Shown here one piece after another: positions 25,530 to 34,681 of a stretch of 46,546 nucleotides of DNA. The DNA lies in the NCBI GenBank assembly GCA_938017975.1, contig CALIKQ010000062.1:1-46546 (forward strand), given 5' to 3'. The notes beneath the pieces were generated by a model. The model saw nothing but the letters and a program-made list of their open reading frames with translations, was not told where the DNA came from and made no database searches. Position 1 is the stretch's first letter. Each line of letters opens with the position of its first letter. This DNA comes from an uncultured Pseudomonadales bacterium. Its GTDB lineage: Bacteria > Pseudomonadota > Gammaproteobacteria > Pseudomonadales > Azotimanducaceae. The position numbers and the translations under genes are program-made.

Positions 25530-26486
25530 ATGAACAAATTAGAACAACTTAAATCGATGACAGATGTTGTCGCTGACACGGGAGACATCGAGGCGATCGC
25601 GCGTTATCAACCGATTGATGCCACCACAAATCCCTCACTGCTGTTGAAGGCCGCGGGAATGAGTCAATACGCGCATTATTTAGATTCGGCCCGCACTGTC
25701 GCACGCCGGGCCTCCGATCAGCAATCGGTTTGCTTGCAGCAGGCTTGCCGCCAGTTTGCCGTGGACATTGGCTGCGAAATTTTGAGCTTGATCCCAGGCC
25801 GTGTTTCATCTGAAGTCGATGCTCGACTTTCATTTGATACCGATCAGACGGTTGCTCAGGCCATGCGGCTGATCGAAGCGTTTGATGATCGCGGCATCTC
25901 GTCGGATCGAATCCTGATAAAGATTGCGAGTACCTGGGAAGGCATCGAAGCTGCGCGCCAACTTGAGCGTAAGGGTATCCAATGCAATCTCACACTGCTC
26001 TTTGGTTTTGCCCAGGCCGCCGCCTGCGCGGATGCTGGGGTTTATTTGATCTCTCCTTTTGTTGGAAGAATACTCGACTGGTACCGCGCCAAGACCGGCG
26101 AGGCCTACTCGAGTGAAACCGATCCCGGAGTTGTCTCGGTACGTCGAATTTATCGTTATTACAAAGCTGAGCGGTACCAGACTGTGGTAATGGGCGCGAG
26201 TTTTAGAAATACAGGAGAGATCGAAGCCTTGGCAGGGTGTGATCGTTTGACGATCAGCCCGGAGCTGCTGAAGGCTTTAGAGGAGGATGGGGGACAGTTA
26301 GCGCGAAAACTTAAACCGGATGGTCACAGTGATGATCGCCGCGCAGTTCAGAGTGAGGGATCATTCCGTTGGGCGCTTAATGAGGACCCGATGGCAACTG
26401 AGAAGCTCGCTGAGGGGATCCGAAATTTTGCGGCGGACCAAGTCAAGCTTGAACAGTTGCTCTTGCAGGGTTCCGAACCCGCTTGA
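25530..26486 (+). CDS. tal: Transaldolase
   Basis: 318 residues from the ATG at 25530, close to the length of E. coli Tal[16 protein letters not shown] (28-42) opens the barrel, VSSEVDAR carries Glu95, and [12 protein letters not shown] holds Lys131, which forms the Schiff base with dihydroxyacetone; [19 protein letters not shown] and [11 protein letters not shown] follow. It transfers a three-carbon unit between sedoheptulose 7-phosphate and glyceraldehyde 3-phosphate in the pentose phosphate pathway. It lies 144 bases after the glycosidase on the same strand and may be part of the LacI-controlled operon, which would connect incoming sugar to central metabolism. The ribosome-binding site is weak. 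Confidence 0.9.
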   Translation: MNKLEQLKSMTDVVADTGDIEAIARYQPIDATTNPSLLLKAAGMSQYAHYLDSARTVARRASDQQSVCLQQACRQFAVDIGCEILSLIPGRVSSEVDARLSFDTDQTVAQAMRLIEAFDDRGISSDRILIKIASTWEGIEAARQLERKGIQCNLTLLFGFAQAAACADAGVYLISPFVGRILDWYRAKTGEAYSSETDPGVVSVRRIYRYYKAERYQTVVMGASFRNTGEIEALAGCDRLTISPELLKALEEDGGQLARKLKPDGHSDDRRAVQSEGSFRWALNEDPMATEKLAEGIRNFAADQVKLEQLLLQGSEPA

Positions 26487-26653
26487 CTCACGGCGGAGCG
26501 CTTCAGAGATGCTGACGCGACCAGATTGCAGCGTTGGCAAATCGTCTGTGTCAGCGCTTTACGGAGAGCTCCAAGCAGATGCTGTCTCCACGCGCCATAA
26601 TGCCATCGACTCAGATAGCTGGGTCACTGAGAATTAGCTTCGCCCTTAAGAGA

Positions 26654-27607
26654 CTAATGCATGAGGTGTTCCTTGAGCGCAATGAGTAATCTGCTGGTCG
26701 AAGTAAAGGCTGATTCAGCGCCCTCTAATCCGAACCAGTCACCGCACGCCCCGAGTTGTAGATCTGGCTCGATCCAGAACGGGATTGCCGCAGGTTGCTC
26801 GACCTTCGCATAACGCCAACGGTGAAGTATCCCTTGGGTGATCTCTAGATCGTCTAGAGATTTGACAGCTTGCTCGATCTGGGATTTGGACTGGTCGAGC
26901 GGTTGCTCTAAATGAGCCTTGGCCCAATCGCGCTGGGTGTGGATAACCACAGGATTGCCAGGTAAACGCCCGAAACGACTGCTCATAAGGATAATTTGGT
27001 CAACAATTGGATCATTGCAGATGGCCATCTGCCATTTCGCGCGATGATGAGTGGTAGTGGCAAGAAGCGTTAAACCGGGCGCGTAGGTCACGCCAAGCTC
27101 AGGCAGAAAAGGCGCAAGAATTCCCTCAGATTGAGGAGCAGGTGCCGTTGATAGAACCCAGTCAAAAGGTCCCTGTAGACTGTTGTTGGTGGTTAAAAAC
27201 CAGTTTCCAGCTGCGCCTGTGATACCGAGAACTTCTGTTTCAGTTAAAAGCAGATTGGGGTTGATGAGATCGTTGAGCCAGGCCTTCATGTTCGGTTGGC
27301 CGATGAGGTGGGGTTCAAACCAGAGTCGCTTATAGGATTTCTGATGACGATGTAGTGTCGAAATTGTGGGCGTCCAATCGACAATCGATCCTGAGGCTCT
27401 CGCGGGTTCTAAAAATTGCTGGAATTCGGGCGTCCGCGCTGTGAAATAGGGCGCACCGTGATCCCATGCCAGGTTATCTTGCCTTCGGGTGGCCAGTCTG
27501 CCACCGGCGCCTCTGGATTTCTCGAGGACTGTCACTGAATGGTCAGATTGTAGGTGGTGGCTTAACACCGCGCCAGATAAACCAGCGCCAATAATAGCGA
27601 TGTTCAA
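26654..27607 (-). CDS. Renalase-like FAD/NAD(P)-dependent oxidoreductase
   Basis: 317 residues. IAIIGAGLSGAVLSHHL and then VTVLEKSRGAGGRLATRR are the FAD-binding start of the amine-oxidase/renalase group, followed by WDHGAPYFTART, which is characteristic of the bacterial renalase-like branch; the C-terminal ACGDWFGLEGAESAFTS closes the FAD site. Bacterial renalases oxidise wrongly reduced forms of NAD(P)H; whether this one does is untested. The gene starts with TTG at 27607, with GGAG about 11 bases upstream. It is 88 bases downstream of the permease on the same strand. Confidence 0.82.
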   Translation of the reverse strand: MNIAIIGAGLSGAVLSHHLQSDHSVTVLEKSRGAGGRLATRRQDNLAWDHGAPYFTARTPEFQQFLEPARASGSIVDWTPTISTLHRHQKSYKRLWFEPHLIGQPNMKAWLNDLINPNLLLTETEVLGITGAAGNWFLTTNNSLQGPFDWVLSTAPAPQSEGILAPFLPELGVTYAPGLTLLATTTHHRAKWQMAICNDPIVDQIILMSSRFGRLPGNPVVIHTQRDWAKAHLEQPLDQSKSQIEQAVKSLDDLEITQGILHRWRYAKVEQPAAIPFWIEPDLQLGACGDWFGLEGAESAFTSTSRLLIALKEHLMH

Positions 27608-27695
27608 GGCGGCGTATTCTCCGAGTCACCATAGCGTCGAATCCTGGGTGCGAGATCTGCGATGGCTAGCGGAACCCCCCGGGCTTTGCATTGGT

Positions 27696-28946
27696 TCATT
27701 GGTTCAAGTCTGCCCTTTTAATTTTTAAAAGGGCGTAACAGGGCATGGCAGCCACCAGCAGAATAAATCCGTAGTACACCGTTTCTGCTCCAGCGCCGAT
27801 GATGACCAATAAGGCGTATAAAAAAGCGAGTGTCGCAGTAACAATTTTTTTCCGAGCCCCTGGCTGATCCCGGGCGAGCAACATCGCAGTCACGGCGGCG
27901 AAGGCCAGTGGAATGAGTGTGGTGAGCGTTGATAAGAGAATCATCATGTTGAACGCCTCGACCAGGCTTTTTGAATAGTTCATGAGGACCAAAAGGCTTG
28001 CAAGGGCGCCGGACACAATCATCGCGCTCGCGGGGGTCCCACCGGCATTGAGGCGGTGCAACTGGCCCGGAAACAACCCGTCTAGGGAAATGGCGCGCAC
28101 CAGTTGCCCTGAAAGTAGAATCTGGGTGTTGAGGGCGCCAAAGGTTGCCATAATGGCGCCTGCAGCGATGATTCCCGCACCCGATCGCCCTAGCACCGCG
28201 ACGGATGCATCGGCGAAGGGCGCGTTGGAATTCGCCAAGACGTCGGCGGGCAATAATAAAATGACACCGAGATAAGCGATTAGATAAATCCCGAGTACTG
28301 TGAGCGTGCCTGTCAACAAAATCTTAGGGATTAAGCGTCCCGGATCCTTCATATCTTCGGCCGGCACTGTTGCCCCCTCGAGCCCAACGAAGGCCCACAT
28401 AACCAACGTTACACTGGTCGCGATAGCTGCGAAATAAGACCCACCCATGGGGTTAATATCAGGTAGGTGGTCTGAGTTACCCCCATAAATTCCAAGTCCC
28501 CCGACCAGCAATAGAGGCAGAATTTTCAACAGGGTTGTCACAAGCTGGACTTGCCCTGACGCTGCAACGGAGCGGCTATTGATGTAGACCAAAAACCAAA
28601 TAATCGCGAGGGTCACTGTGGCGGAACCTGCGGCACTTGTCCCGAGTCGGGGAAAGAAAAAAGACAGGTAGCCAACGCAGGCAACACTGATTGCTGCGGT
28701 TGCCGCCCAAATGGCGATCCAATAACCCCACCCAATCCAGAAACCAATAAAATCACCCATCCCAGCGCGAGCGTAGGCATAGGGTCCCCCGATTACAGGC
28801 AAGGCTCGAGAAAGGTCTGAAAGCATCAACGTTAAGATAAGTGCGCCGCATCCAGCAATGAACCAGCCGGCAAATCCCATGAGACCAAAAGGCGCGAGCA
28901 AAGCAGGCAACATAAAAATGCCCGATCCAATGGTGCCGCCAACCAC
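27696..28946 (-). CDS. APC-family amino-acid permease or antiporter, N-terminal start unclear
   Basis: A polytopic membrane protein with about 12 hydrophobic segments and AdiC/PotE-like features: VGGTIGSGIFMLPALLAP in TM1, GGPYAYARAGMGDFIGFWIGW, VMWAFVGLEGATVPAEDMKDP and LSGQLVRAISLDGLFP. The first usable codon is a GTG at 28946, but that cuts into TM1. Homology-like sequence continues upstream (TPKALGFWRGWAIVV) to a TAA at about 29040 with no ATG, GTG or TTG; an ATC at 29036 is where a start would be expected. Thus the true start may be non-standard, mutated or mis-sequenced. Amino-acid specificity is unknown. Confidence 0.8.
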   Translation of the reverse strand: MVGGTIGSGIFMLPALLAPFGLMGFAGWFIAGCGALILTLMLSDLSRALPVIGGPYAYARAGMGDFIGFWIGWGYWIAIWAATAAISVACVGYLSFFFPRLGTSAAGSATVTLAIIWFLVYINSRSVAASGQVQLVTTLLKILPLLLVGGLGIYGGNSDHLPDINPMGGSYFAAIATSVTLVMWAFVGLEGATVPAEDMKDPGRLIPKILLTGTLTVLGIYLIAYLGVILLLPADVLANSNAPFADASVAVLGRSGAGIIAAGAIMATFGALNTQILLSGQLVRAISLDGLFPGQLHRLNAGGTPASAMIVSGALASLLVLMNYSKSLVEAFNMMILLSTLTTLIPLAFAAVTAMLLARDQPGARKKIVTATLAFLYALLVIIGAGAETVYYGFILLVAAMPCYALLKIKRADLNQ

Positions 28947-29236
28947 AATGGCCCATCCTCGCCAGAAACCTAGCGCTTTGGGGGTAGGGGATGTAGAAAT
29001 TTTGATTGAAGGATCGTTGATGAGACTTGCCTCGATGGGTTAGTGAATACGCTTCGCTCAGTTGCCTTCCTACCTTACAGGAGTGATCTCAAGATGTTCA
29101 CCCCTGGGAGGTTCAAACGCAAATATGACCAGTGATATAGCGCATGAGGATCGTTAATTCGACACAGACCCTGCTTTGCAGCACTATTTGGTCATAGCGT
29201 CTTAATCAAGGGCCTATAAAAGCAGTGGAGAGGAAT

Positions 29237-29587
29237 GTGATTAAACAAATTGTTTTTTTGAAACGGCGGGCTGACTTAGAGTTGTCAGAGTTCAAGGCCT
29301 ATTATGAAAGTCATCATCGGAAAATTGGTGAGCGTGTCTTGAGTGGTTACGTAACAAAATACCTGCGGCGTTATTTGGTACCTTTAGGCGCTGAGAATCC
29401 GGGAGAGTTTGGTTTTGATGTGATGACGGAGATGTGGTTCCCTGATGAGGCGGCGCAAAAAGCGTGTATGCAGCATTTGAGCGATCCCGAGATCCAAGAG
29501 GAGATTGCGATTGATGAGGCTAAGTTATTCGAGCCGGGTACAAAATGGGGATGCACTGTATCCGAAGTCGAGTCATCCATGCCCTAG
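29237..29587 (+). CDS. EthD-domain protein
   Basis: A 116-residue ferredoxin-like (dimeric alpha-beta barrel) protein. MIKQIVFLKRRADLELSEFKAYYESHH is the standard opening of EthD proteins (given here as the first 27 residues in outline: IVFLKRR, then F-x-x-YYE-x-HH), and EMWFPDEAAQKA with the later FEPGTKWGCTV completes the fold. EthD-like proteins accompany ring-degrading oxygenases, though most have no defined reaction. I choose the GTG at 29237, with GGAG six bases upstream, over the GTG at 29225. It stands alone, converging on the DUF6134 gene. Confidence 0.75.
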   Translation: MIKQIVFLKRRADLELSEFKAYYESHHRKIGERVLSGYVTKYLRRYLVPLGAENPGEFGFDVMTEMWFPDEAAQKACMQHLSDPEIQEEIAIDEAKLFEPGTKWGCTVSEVESSMP

Positions 29588-29644
29588 GCCCAATCGTATC
29601 GCAACCCGTCAGTGCCGCCAGACCGAGGCTCATCGAATGCGGCC

Positions 29645-30325
29645 TTAATCGCGTCGTCGATACAATAACTGACGATTCTTGGCCAGCTGAACCTCGAGCC
29701 CGACCCAGCGTCCCTGTCTGTCATACAGCACAATGATCGGAGCTTCGTCGTCAGAATGACGCGCAATTTCTATGCGTTGATAGATCGCTTTGTTGTTCAC
29801 GGGATTGTCCAGCAGTCGAATTGATACAGCGGATAGCTCGCCGGTTTGACCATTTATCAGTGATTTTTGTGCGCTGAGCTCGGGTCGCCAATAGGCGTAG
29901 CTCCAAAGACAAGGCGTGTCTGTACGAGCGTGGACCTGATTGCCTGAGTTTGAAGTGACTACGTAGCGTTCTGGGGATGATTCGACCGTGGTAATGGTCA
30001 GCTCCCGGCCTGTTTCAGTACGCGCCTCATAATCTGATAAACACCCGTCTTCCCAGCGCTCCTTGTGTTGATGCTGGTATCGAAAGACTTCAACGCCAAA
30101 AAATTTCACGCGATAGTCTGCGGCGCCTTCAAGGGTTTGGATATCTTCGCTCAAATGGGTCAGGGTGAAAGAGTGCTCGCCAATCACCTTGTCATTGAGC
30201 AGAACATCAAAATGGTAGCGTGTGCTTCCGTGATCAGGCGATTGAGCAACCGCCTGAAGAGATGGGTAGACGGTGATGAGGAATCCAAAGAAGAAATAGG
30301 CTAAGGCTGCGCTTACAATATGCAT
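29645..30325 (-). CDS. DUF6134-like secreted protein
   Basis: 226 residues from the ATG at 30325. Residues 1-28 form a signal peptide (AALAYFFFGFLITVYPSLQAVA, cut near AVA|QS). The mature part begins YHFDVLLNDKVIGEHSF and continues with VEVFRYQHQHKERWEDGCLSDYEARTE and a CLWSYAYW motif, which I recognise as the DUF6134 pattern of periplasmic or outer-envelope proteins of marine gammaproteobacteria. The function is unknown; related proteins often neighbour lipid-modifying enzymes such as desaturases. A longer frame to 30487 lacks a signal-like N-terminus and is not used. Confidence 0.65.
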   Translation of the reverse strand: MHIVSAALAYFFFGFLITVYPSLQAVAQSPDHGSTRYHFDVLLNDKVIGEHSFTLTHLSEDIQTLEGAADYRVKFFGVEVFRYQHQHKERWEDGCLSDYEARTETGRELTITTVESSPERYVVTSNSGNQVHARTDTPCLWSYAYWRPELSAQKSLINGQTGELSAVSIRLLDNPVNNKAIYQRIEIARHSDDEAPIIVLYDRQGRWVGLEVQLAKNRQLLYRRRD

Positions 30326-30550
30326 GGTGTCTTTACGACCTAATGAAGCGGGCAGACCAATCGAAGCATGCGCTTTTGGTCTCTTGTCACGAGCGCCGTG
30401 CAATTGGCAGGGCACTGCAATGCCCACTGTTTGATTGACCTTGCTCCGACCGAGCTTGGCGGGCGATTTGAAGCAACGCTCTCGCAAAATGATCAGCAGA
30501 ATTCAGGCGTTGTGTGATCTTTTGTTACCGATCCTCAACAACCGATAAGA

Positions 30551-31069
30551 CTAGTCATAGAGATAGCTGATTTCGTCATTCACGAAAGTGTATCTAGGGT
30601 GCTTGTACCAGCCATAGAGCAACGCATGTCTTGGTTCTTTGTGAACCTTGCTGCGAAAGACCCTGAGCGCACCATCAACCGGTTCAAGCCAAAAATCCAT
30701 GTCGTAAACTTTTTCCGGGTGGTCTTTCAGGTGGAAGTCTGTGCAGGCGAAGTAGACAGTTTCACTGATTTGACGAACGGGGTCGTGAATCTGCATAAAT
30801 TTCAAGATAAGGCGCTCGCCTGTTTTATCGTCAACAACCGCCCAATCCCCTTCGCTATTCACAATTTCGGCAATGTGAAGTTGCATCGCGGATTTGATGT
30901 CTTCGGCGTAATACTGAGGCGTCTTTGCGTTTTCAGCACGCAGGGGCATGATGACAATGCAAGACGTCGTCAGAATGATGCACGTGGTCACGGCCGCTGC
31001 AGAAAGCCCATTGAGTCTCGCGCGAATTCGCGCGCGCAAACGCCGGACCTCAAGAGCCTGAAAAACCAT
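30551..31069 (-). CDS. Hypothetical secreted or anchored protein downstream of the EHGG-repeat gene
   Basis: 172 residues from the ATG at 31069. A basic N-terminus (VRRLRARIRARLN) is followed by a hydrophobic segment (AAAVTTCIILTTSCIVIMPL) ending in RAENAK, which could be a signal peptide or a membrane anchor. The remainder (AMQLHIAEIVNSEGDWAVVDDKTGERLILKF, quoted in outline; also VYFACTDFH and VYDMDFWLEP) looks like one small alpha/beta domain that I do not recognise. The open frame continues back to 31318 only because it crosses the repeats of the upstream gene in another frame. It starts 19 bases after that gene's stop, so the two are likely one operon and may work together. Confidence 0.65.
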   Translation of the reverse strand: MVFQALEVRRLRARIRARLNGLSAAAVTTCIILTTSCIVIMPLRAENAKTPQYYAEDIKSAMQLHIAEIVNSEGDWAVVDDKTGERLILKFMQIHDPVRQISETVYFACTDFHLKDHPEKVYDMDFWLEPVDGALRVFRSKVHKEPRHALLYGWYKHPRYTFVNDEISYLYD

Positions 31070-31088
31070 GGGCGCCCGGCTTGGTCTT

Positions 31089-31376
31089 TCAGTGCTTAGG
31101 CTTGCTGGCCGCGGCTGAACCGCCGTGCTCGCTGCTGCCTTTCTTAGGCGCGGCTGAACCGCCGTGCTCGCTACTGCCTTTCTTCGGCGCAGCGCTGCCA
31201 CCATGCTCACTGGTTGCTTTCTCTGGTGCCGCGCTACCGCCGTGCTCGCTGGCTTTTTCCGGCGCAGCTGAGCCGCCGTGCTCTTGTTTTGCCTTTTCTG
31301 GCGCAGCGCTGCCGCCATGTTCTGCTGCGGTTAATAGGCCTGGAATCATAAAGCTTAAGAAGATTAGGATGCGCAT
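31089..31376 (-). CDS. Small secreted EHGGSAAP tandem-repeat protein
   Basis: 95 residues: a signal peptide (ILIFLSFMIPGLLTA), then six tandem copies of EHGGSAAPEKA or EHGGSAAPKKGSS, each 12-14 residues, ending KPKH. Every copy keeps Glu-His-Gly-Gly, so the mature protein carries six regularly spaced Glu-His pairs within a flexible Ala/Pro/Lys linker. Short secreted proteins with EHGG repeats are known from other gammaproteobacteria but have no established role; metal binding is a reasonable guess from the His spacing. AAGAGAA lies before the ATG. Strong amino-acid conservation with varied codons argues for selection on the protein. Confidence 0.75.
   Translation of the reverse strand: MRILIFLSFMIPGLLTAAEHGGSAAPEKAKQEHGGSAAPEKASEHGGSAAPEKATSEHGGSAAPKKGSSEHGGSAAPKKGSSEHGGSAAASKPKH
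31107..31325. repeat. Tandem 36-42-bp repeats inside the EHGG gene
   Basis: Six copies of a coding repeat with the core AACCGCCGTGCTC-like sequence on the plus strand (GGCGGTTCAGCC sense). They keep three frames open in this interval, which explains spurious overlapping ORFs on both strands. Confidence 0.75.
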
Positions 31377-31531
31377 TTTGAGGTTCTCTTATTGTTTTAG
31401 GCGTGAATGTTGTCGAACCCTAAGACGTTAACAGAAAGGTGATGCGCTCAGCGAGCATTATTACCAATTTGCTTTAAACGATGGCGCGGCAGCTGATGCG
31501 CAAAAGACCAGTCTATGACCTCAGTGCGAAT

Positions 31532-32362
31532 TCAACCTTTGGGGGTCCTCAGAGAGCGACTGAGCTGGAGGTTAGACTGTTTCATCGGCTCGCTTAGCCA
31601 ATTGATCAAAGACATTGAGCGTGCTCTGTCGTCAGGCAAGCCGAACTGGCAGGCTAAAATCTCGGCCCCCTTAAGGCGCGCTGCTTCGGTTCGAAACAAC
31701 TTGTCCCAGATGCTAAAGATCGTTGAAAAATTGGCATCGCCGTATTGACGGAGCACTAAGTGATGAGTGGCGTGGAAACGTGGTGTGACGATTATGGGGT
31801 TCAGCCGTGCTTCGATCGCATCTGGGAGATCCCAGTTGCTGTGATGGCCCTGGGCGCACAGACTCACCATGGCTTCAAACAAAAACCAGGCGATCGCCGA
31901 GGGCCCCCAGATTAAAACCCAGCTGGCTTTGGCAAGGGCGGATAATAAGAGTTCTCCCGGATGAAATCGCAAAGCAGTCGTCACATCCATCTCGGTATCG
32001 CTATGATGCGCTTTGTGAAAACGCCACAGAAATGACACACGATGATTGGCTCGGTGCCAGAAGTAATCGAAGGCATCAAGAACAATCATTGATATAACAA
32101 ACTCGAGCCATCCGGTGAGGCCAAGCCAGCGAGCGATACCCCAACCTTGCTGCTCGACATAGACCAGCCAGGCCAGCATTGGAACAAAAGTTAAGACGCG
32201 AACAAGCACAGTATTAATGCCCGCAATGGTCCCGTGGACGCCTAGGCGATAAATTTTTGGCTGGATTTGGGGGTGAGCAGATGCGAAGTGTTCAAGAGCT
32301 AGGAAGAATCCAAAGCCTGCAATGAAAACGATGAGTTTACCTGTATCAAGATCTAAATCCAT
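31532..32362 (-). CDS. Sterol desaturase / fatty-acid hydroxylase family protein
   Basis: A 276-residue membrane-bound di-iron enzyme with the histidine clusters of the family: HRANH, then FHKAHHSD, and later HATHHLVLRQYGDANFSTIFSIWDKLF. Three or four hydrophobic segments precede and separate them. Members hydroxylate or desaturate sterols, fatty acids and carotenoids with O2 at the cytoplasmic face of the membrane. The reaction here is unknown. It is on the same strand as the EHGG unit but separated by about 155 bases. Confidence 0.86.
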   Translation of the reverse strand: MDLDLDTGKLIVFIAGFGFFLALEHFASAHPQIQPKIYRLGVHGTIAGINTVLVRVLTFVPMLAWLVYVEQQGWGIARWLGLTGWLEFVISMIVLDAFDYFWHRANHRVSFLWRFHKAHHSDTEMDVTTALRFHPGELLLSALAKASWVLIWGPSAIAWFLFEAMVSLCAQGHHSNWDLPDAIEARLNPIIVTPRFHATHHLVLRQYGDANFSTIFSIWDKLFRTEAARLKGAEILACQFGLPDDRARSMSLINWLSEPMKQSNLQLSRSLRTPKG

Positions 32363-32826
32363 TTGAGGGCAATCAACGTCTGAATCTCCTTAGGTTTGTA
32401 TCACGTGCTTCAGCGGACCACAAATCCTTGGTTTTTGTCGCTTGCTGGTGAGTCCTGCTCAAGGTGCTGAGAACCTGAGCAATTTCTCATTACAATATTT
32501 TTTAGGTAATGAATTACCATTCTGGCTAGTGCGCTTGCTTGATCAAACAGCAAGACATTCAAAACGATCAGTGCTTTGCCCAAAACAGCAGGATGATGAC
32601 ATTGCATTTAGGGCGCTGCTGTTTCGAAGCGGTTTTGACAGCGGAATGACTTAAAGCTGGGCTACCGAGCGTCTGACGGCAGCGCCCAATGGCATGTAAA
32701 TTTCGGTACTTGAGCCTGGTTGATCGATGGCTTAAATAGTTGGCACTCCAGTCTCGCCGCTTTAATTGCGTGGTTTATGCAATCTTGATAAGGTTCGCGG
32801 CCAACGGAAAAATCAGGAGCGCAGCC
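32363..32826. other. Intergenic region before the 3-hydroxyacyl-CoA dehydrogenase gene
   Basis: About 460 bases between divergent genes. Short frames exist on both strands but none has family features or a good ribosome-binding site. It should contain two promoters; I cannot single out a convincing one. An 8-bp palindrome TTGATCAA near 32537 is unremarkable. Confidence 0.35.
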
Positions 32827-33672
32827 ATGCAAAAAATAGGAGTTTTAGGTGCGGGCACCATGGGTGCTGGGATCGCGCAAGCCTTTGCGAGTGCGGGACT
32901 TGACGTCGTACTTCGGGATGTCTCAGAAGATCTGCTCTCAAGTGGTATGGCAGGCGTGACCTCGAGCCTTAACCGTCAGGTTGCAAAAGGAACGCTCGAG
33001 GCTGTGGAACAAGATGCTGTGCTCAATCGCATTCGAACCACGCTCGATCTGGGTGCGACTGCAGATTGCGACTTAGTCGTGGAGGCGATCATTGAAAATA
33101 TGGCAATAAAAAAGGAAGTCTTTGCGGAACTTGACCGTATTTGCCAGCCATCTTGCATTTTTGTTTCCAACACCTCATCGCTCTCCATCACCGAAATTGC
33201 GAGTGCGACGATGCGCCCTGACAGAGTCATGGGTATGCATTTTTTTAATCCAGCGCCAATCATGAAGTTGGTTGAGTTGATTCGGGGTATCGCGACCTCT
33301 CAGGAAACAGTCGATGCCGTTCAGGCTGTGGCTCAACAGATCGGTAAGCAGCCTGTGGAAGTTGCTGAAGCCCCTGGGTTTGTCGTTAATCGTATTTTAG
33401 TTCCGATGATCAACGAAGCTGTTGGGATTTTGGCTGAAGGTTTGGCGTCTGCACAGGATATTGATGCTGCAATGAAACTCGGTGCGAATCATCCCATGGG
33501 CCCCTTAACTTTGGCGGATATGATTGGTTTAGATGTTTGTCTTGCTGTGATGGATGTCTTCCATCAGGAGTTTGGGGACTCTAAATATCGCACCCATCCG
33601 CTGCTTCGCAAATACGTTCGCGCGGGCTGGCTAGGACGTAAGTCGGGCAAGGGCTTTTACGATTACAGCTAG
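32827..33672 (+). CDS. 3-hydroxybutyryl/3-hydroxyacyl-CoA dehydrogenase
   Basis: 281 residues from the ATG at 32827, which has AGGAG seven bases upstream; the frame is open further but unrelated. [18 protein letters not shown] is the NAD-binding start, [16 protein letters not shown] and [14 protein letters not shown] follow, and [15 protein letters not shown] holds the catalytic His, with its Glu partner nearby. The C-terminal domain shows [10 protein letters not shown] and [16 protein letters not shown]. It oxidises a 3-hydroxyacyl-CoA with NAD in beta-oxidation or reduces acetoacetyl-CoA. Its stop overlaps by four bases the stop of the opposing hydrolase. Confidence 0.92.
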   Translation: MQKIGVLGAGTMGAGIAQAFASAGLDVVLRDVSEDLLSSGMAGVTSSLNRQVAKGTLEAVEQDAVLNRIRTTLDLGATADCDLVVEAIIENMAIKKEVFAELDRICQPSCIFVSNTSSLSITEIASATMRPDRVMGMHFFNPAPIMKLVELIRGIATSQETVDAVQAVAQQIGKQPVEVAEAPGFVVNRILVPMINEAVGILAEGLASAQDIDAAMKLGANHPMGPLTLADMIGLDVCLAVMDVFHQEFGDSKYRTHPLLRKYVRAGWLGRKSGKGFYDYS

Positions 33673-34676
33673 CCTTTGACAGGGCGAGCGGTAGGCGCTC
33701 CGGCGCTAGCTGAGGCGCTCTCGTTTAAAAAGCCGTCACAGACTTTAAACAGTTCAAAGCGGTTGCGCTCAAGCAGCATAGAGTGCGTTCCCAATTCCAG
33801 TACTGAATACTGCCGCATCGCAGCTCCCTCCAACCGCTTAAAAACCTGCCATCCTTGTTCTGGCGTGGTCTCGATATCGAGATCACCCATGACGACGAGG
33901 GTTGGGGCTTGAATCGCCTCAGGTGGATACCAATCCTCGCCTGTCGTCGCGCAATGAAGGTAATCGGCCTGCACGCCGCGTGGTGCGCGCAGATGAGGTT
34001 GTAGTTCTGGGTCGAAAGTAGGATCGCATCGGACAACATCCGCACACCATTTTTTTGCTTTGCTGGTGTCAACGAGTTCGTCCACCAGTTCAGGGCCCAG
34101 CGTCTGCACCCAGCGATCAAAAGCCTCATCGGCCGTAACGAGGCGATAGGCACCTAGTGCATGAGCGGTAGCATTGGGATTTGGATTGACCCACAGTGCC
34201 CCGCAGAGCACCAAGCGATCAACAGAAGCCGGCCATAGTCCCGCGTAGCGGCCGCAGATCGCCGAGCCCCAGCTGTAGCCAATTAAAGAAATCTTTTGAA
34301 CGCCACGATCAGCCAAAATGAAGTCCACAGCAATTTTGGTCTCCTCGACTGCCTGATCTGTTGTCATGAGCGGTGCATTGGACTCCGGCGGTTGGCTCAT
34401 CGGCTTGGGTCGATCTGAAATCCCATATCCAGACAGGTCAAGGCACCAAACGTCGTAATTTGCCCTGGCCATAACGTCCATCCAAGATAAGTCGTCCGTA
34501 GGATAGTCGAAGGTCTGGGTTGAGCCATAGGTTGCGCCGTGAACAAACAGAACAGTCTTGTTTGGTTCACGGTGGCGCGCGCACGACTTGTGTCTTAGAT
34601 TCATCGCGCAATCTGGATAGACCCCTGGCAAGCGATAATCGCTGCACTGAATATCCGAAGTGTCTGTTCGATCCAT
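33669..34676 (-). CDS. Alpha/beta-hydrolase
   Basis: A 335-residue alpha/beta-hydrolase. [16 protein letters not shown] contains the oxyanion HG element, [10 protein letters not shown] the nucleophile Ser, [16 protein letters not shown] the acid, and [16 protein letters not shown] the catalytic His. Ester, lactone or C-C bonds of ring-cleavage products are typical substrates, unknown here. Just five bases separate it from the thioesterase gene upstream, so the two are an operon. Given the monooxygenases in this window, hydrolysis of a lactone or ester is an attractive but unproven role. Confidence 0.86.
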   Translation of the reverse strand: MDRTDTSDIQCSDYRLPGVYPDCAMNLRHKSCARHREPNKTVLFVHGATYGSTQTFDYPTDDLSWMDVMARANYDVWCLDLSGYGISDRPKPMSQPPESNAPLMTTDQAVEETKIAVDFILADRGVQKISLIGYSWGSAICGRYAGLWPASVDRLVLCGALWVNPNPNATAHALGAYRLVTADEAFDRWVQTLGPELVDELVDTSKAKKWCADVVRCDPTFDPELQPHLRAPRGVQADYLHCATTGEDWYPPEAIQAPTLVVMGDLDIETTPEQGWQVFKRLEGAAMRQYSVLELGTHSMLLERNRFELFKVCDGFLNESASASAGAPTARPVKG

Positions 34677-34681
34677 GGTGT

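Noticed and set aside
31070-31318. Arg-rich N-terminus on the gene downstream of the EHGG repeat
   Set aside because: It is the EHGG repeat DNA read in another frame; the ATG at 31069 gives a normal hydrophobic N-terminus.
31081-31431. Plus-strand Cys/Pro-rich repeat ORF (repeats of AEPPCSLLP type)
   Set aside because: It is the antisense shadow of the EHGG repeat gene; only the minus-strand frame has a signal peptide and a start in a normal context.
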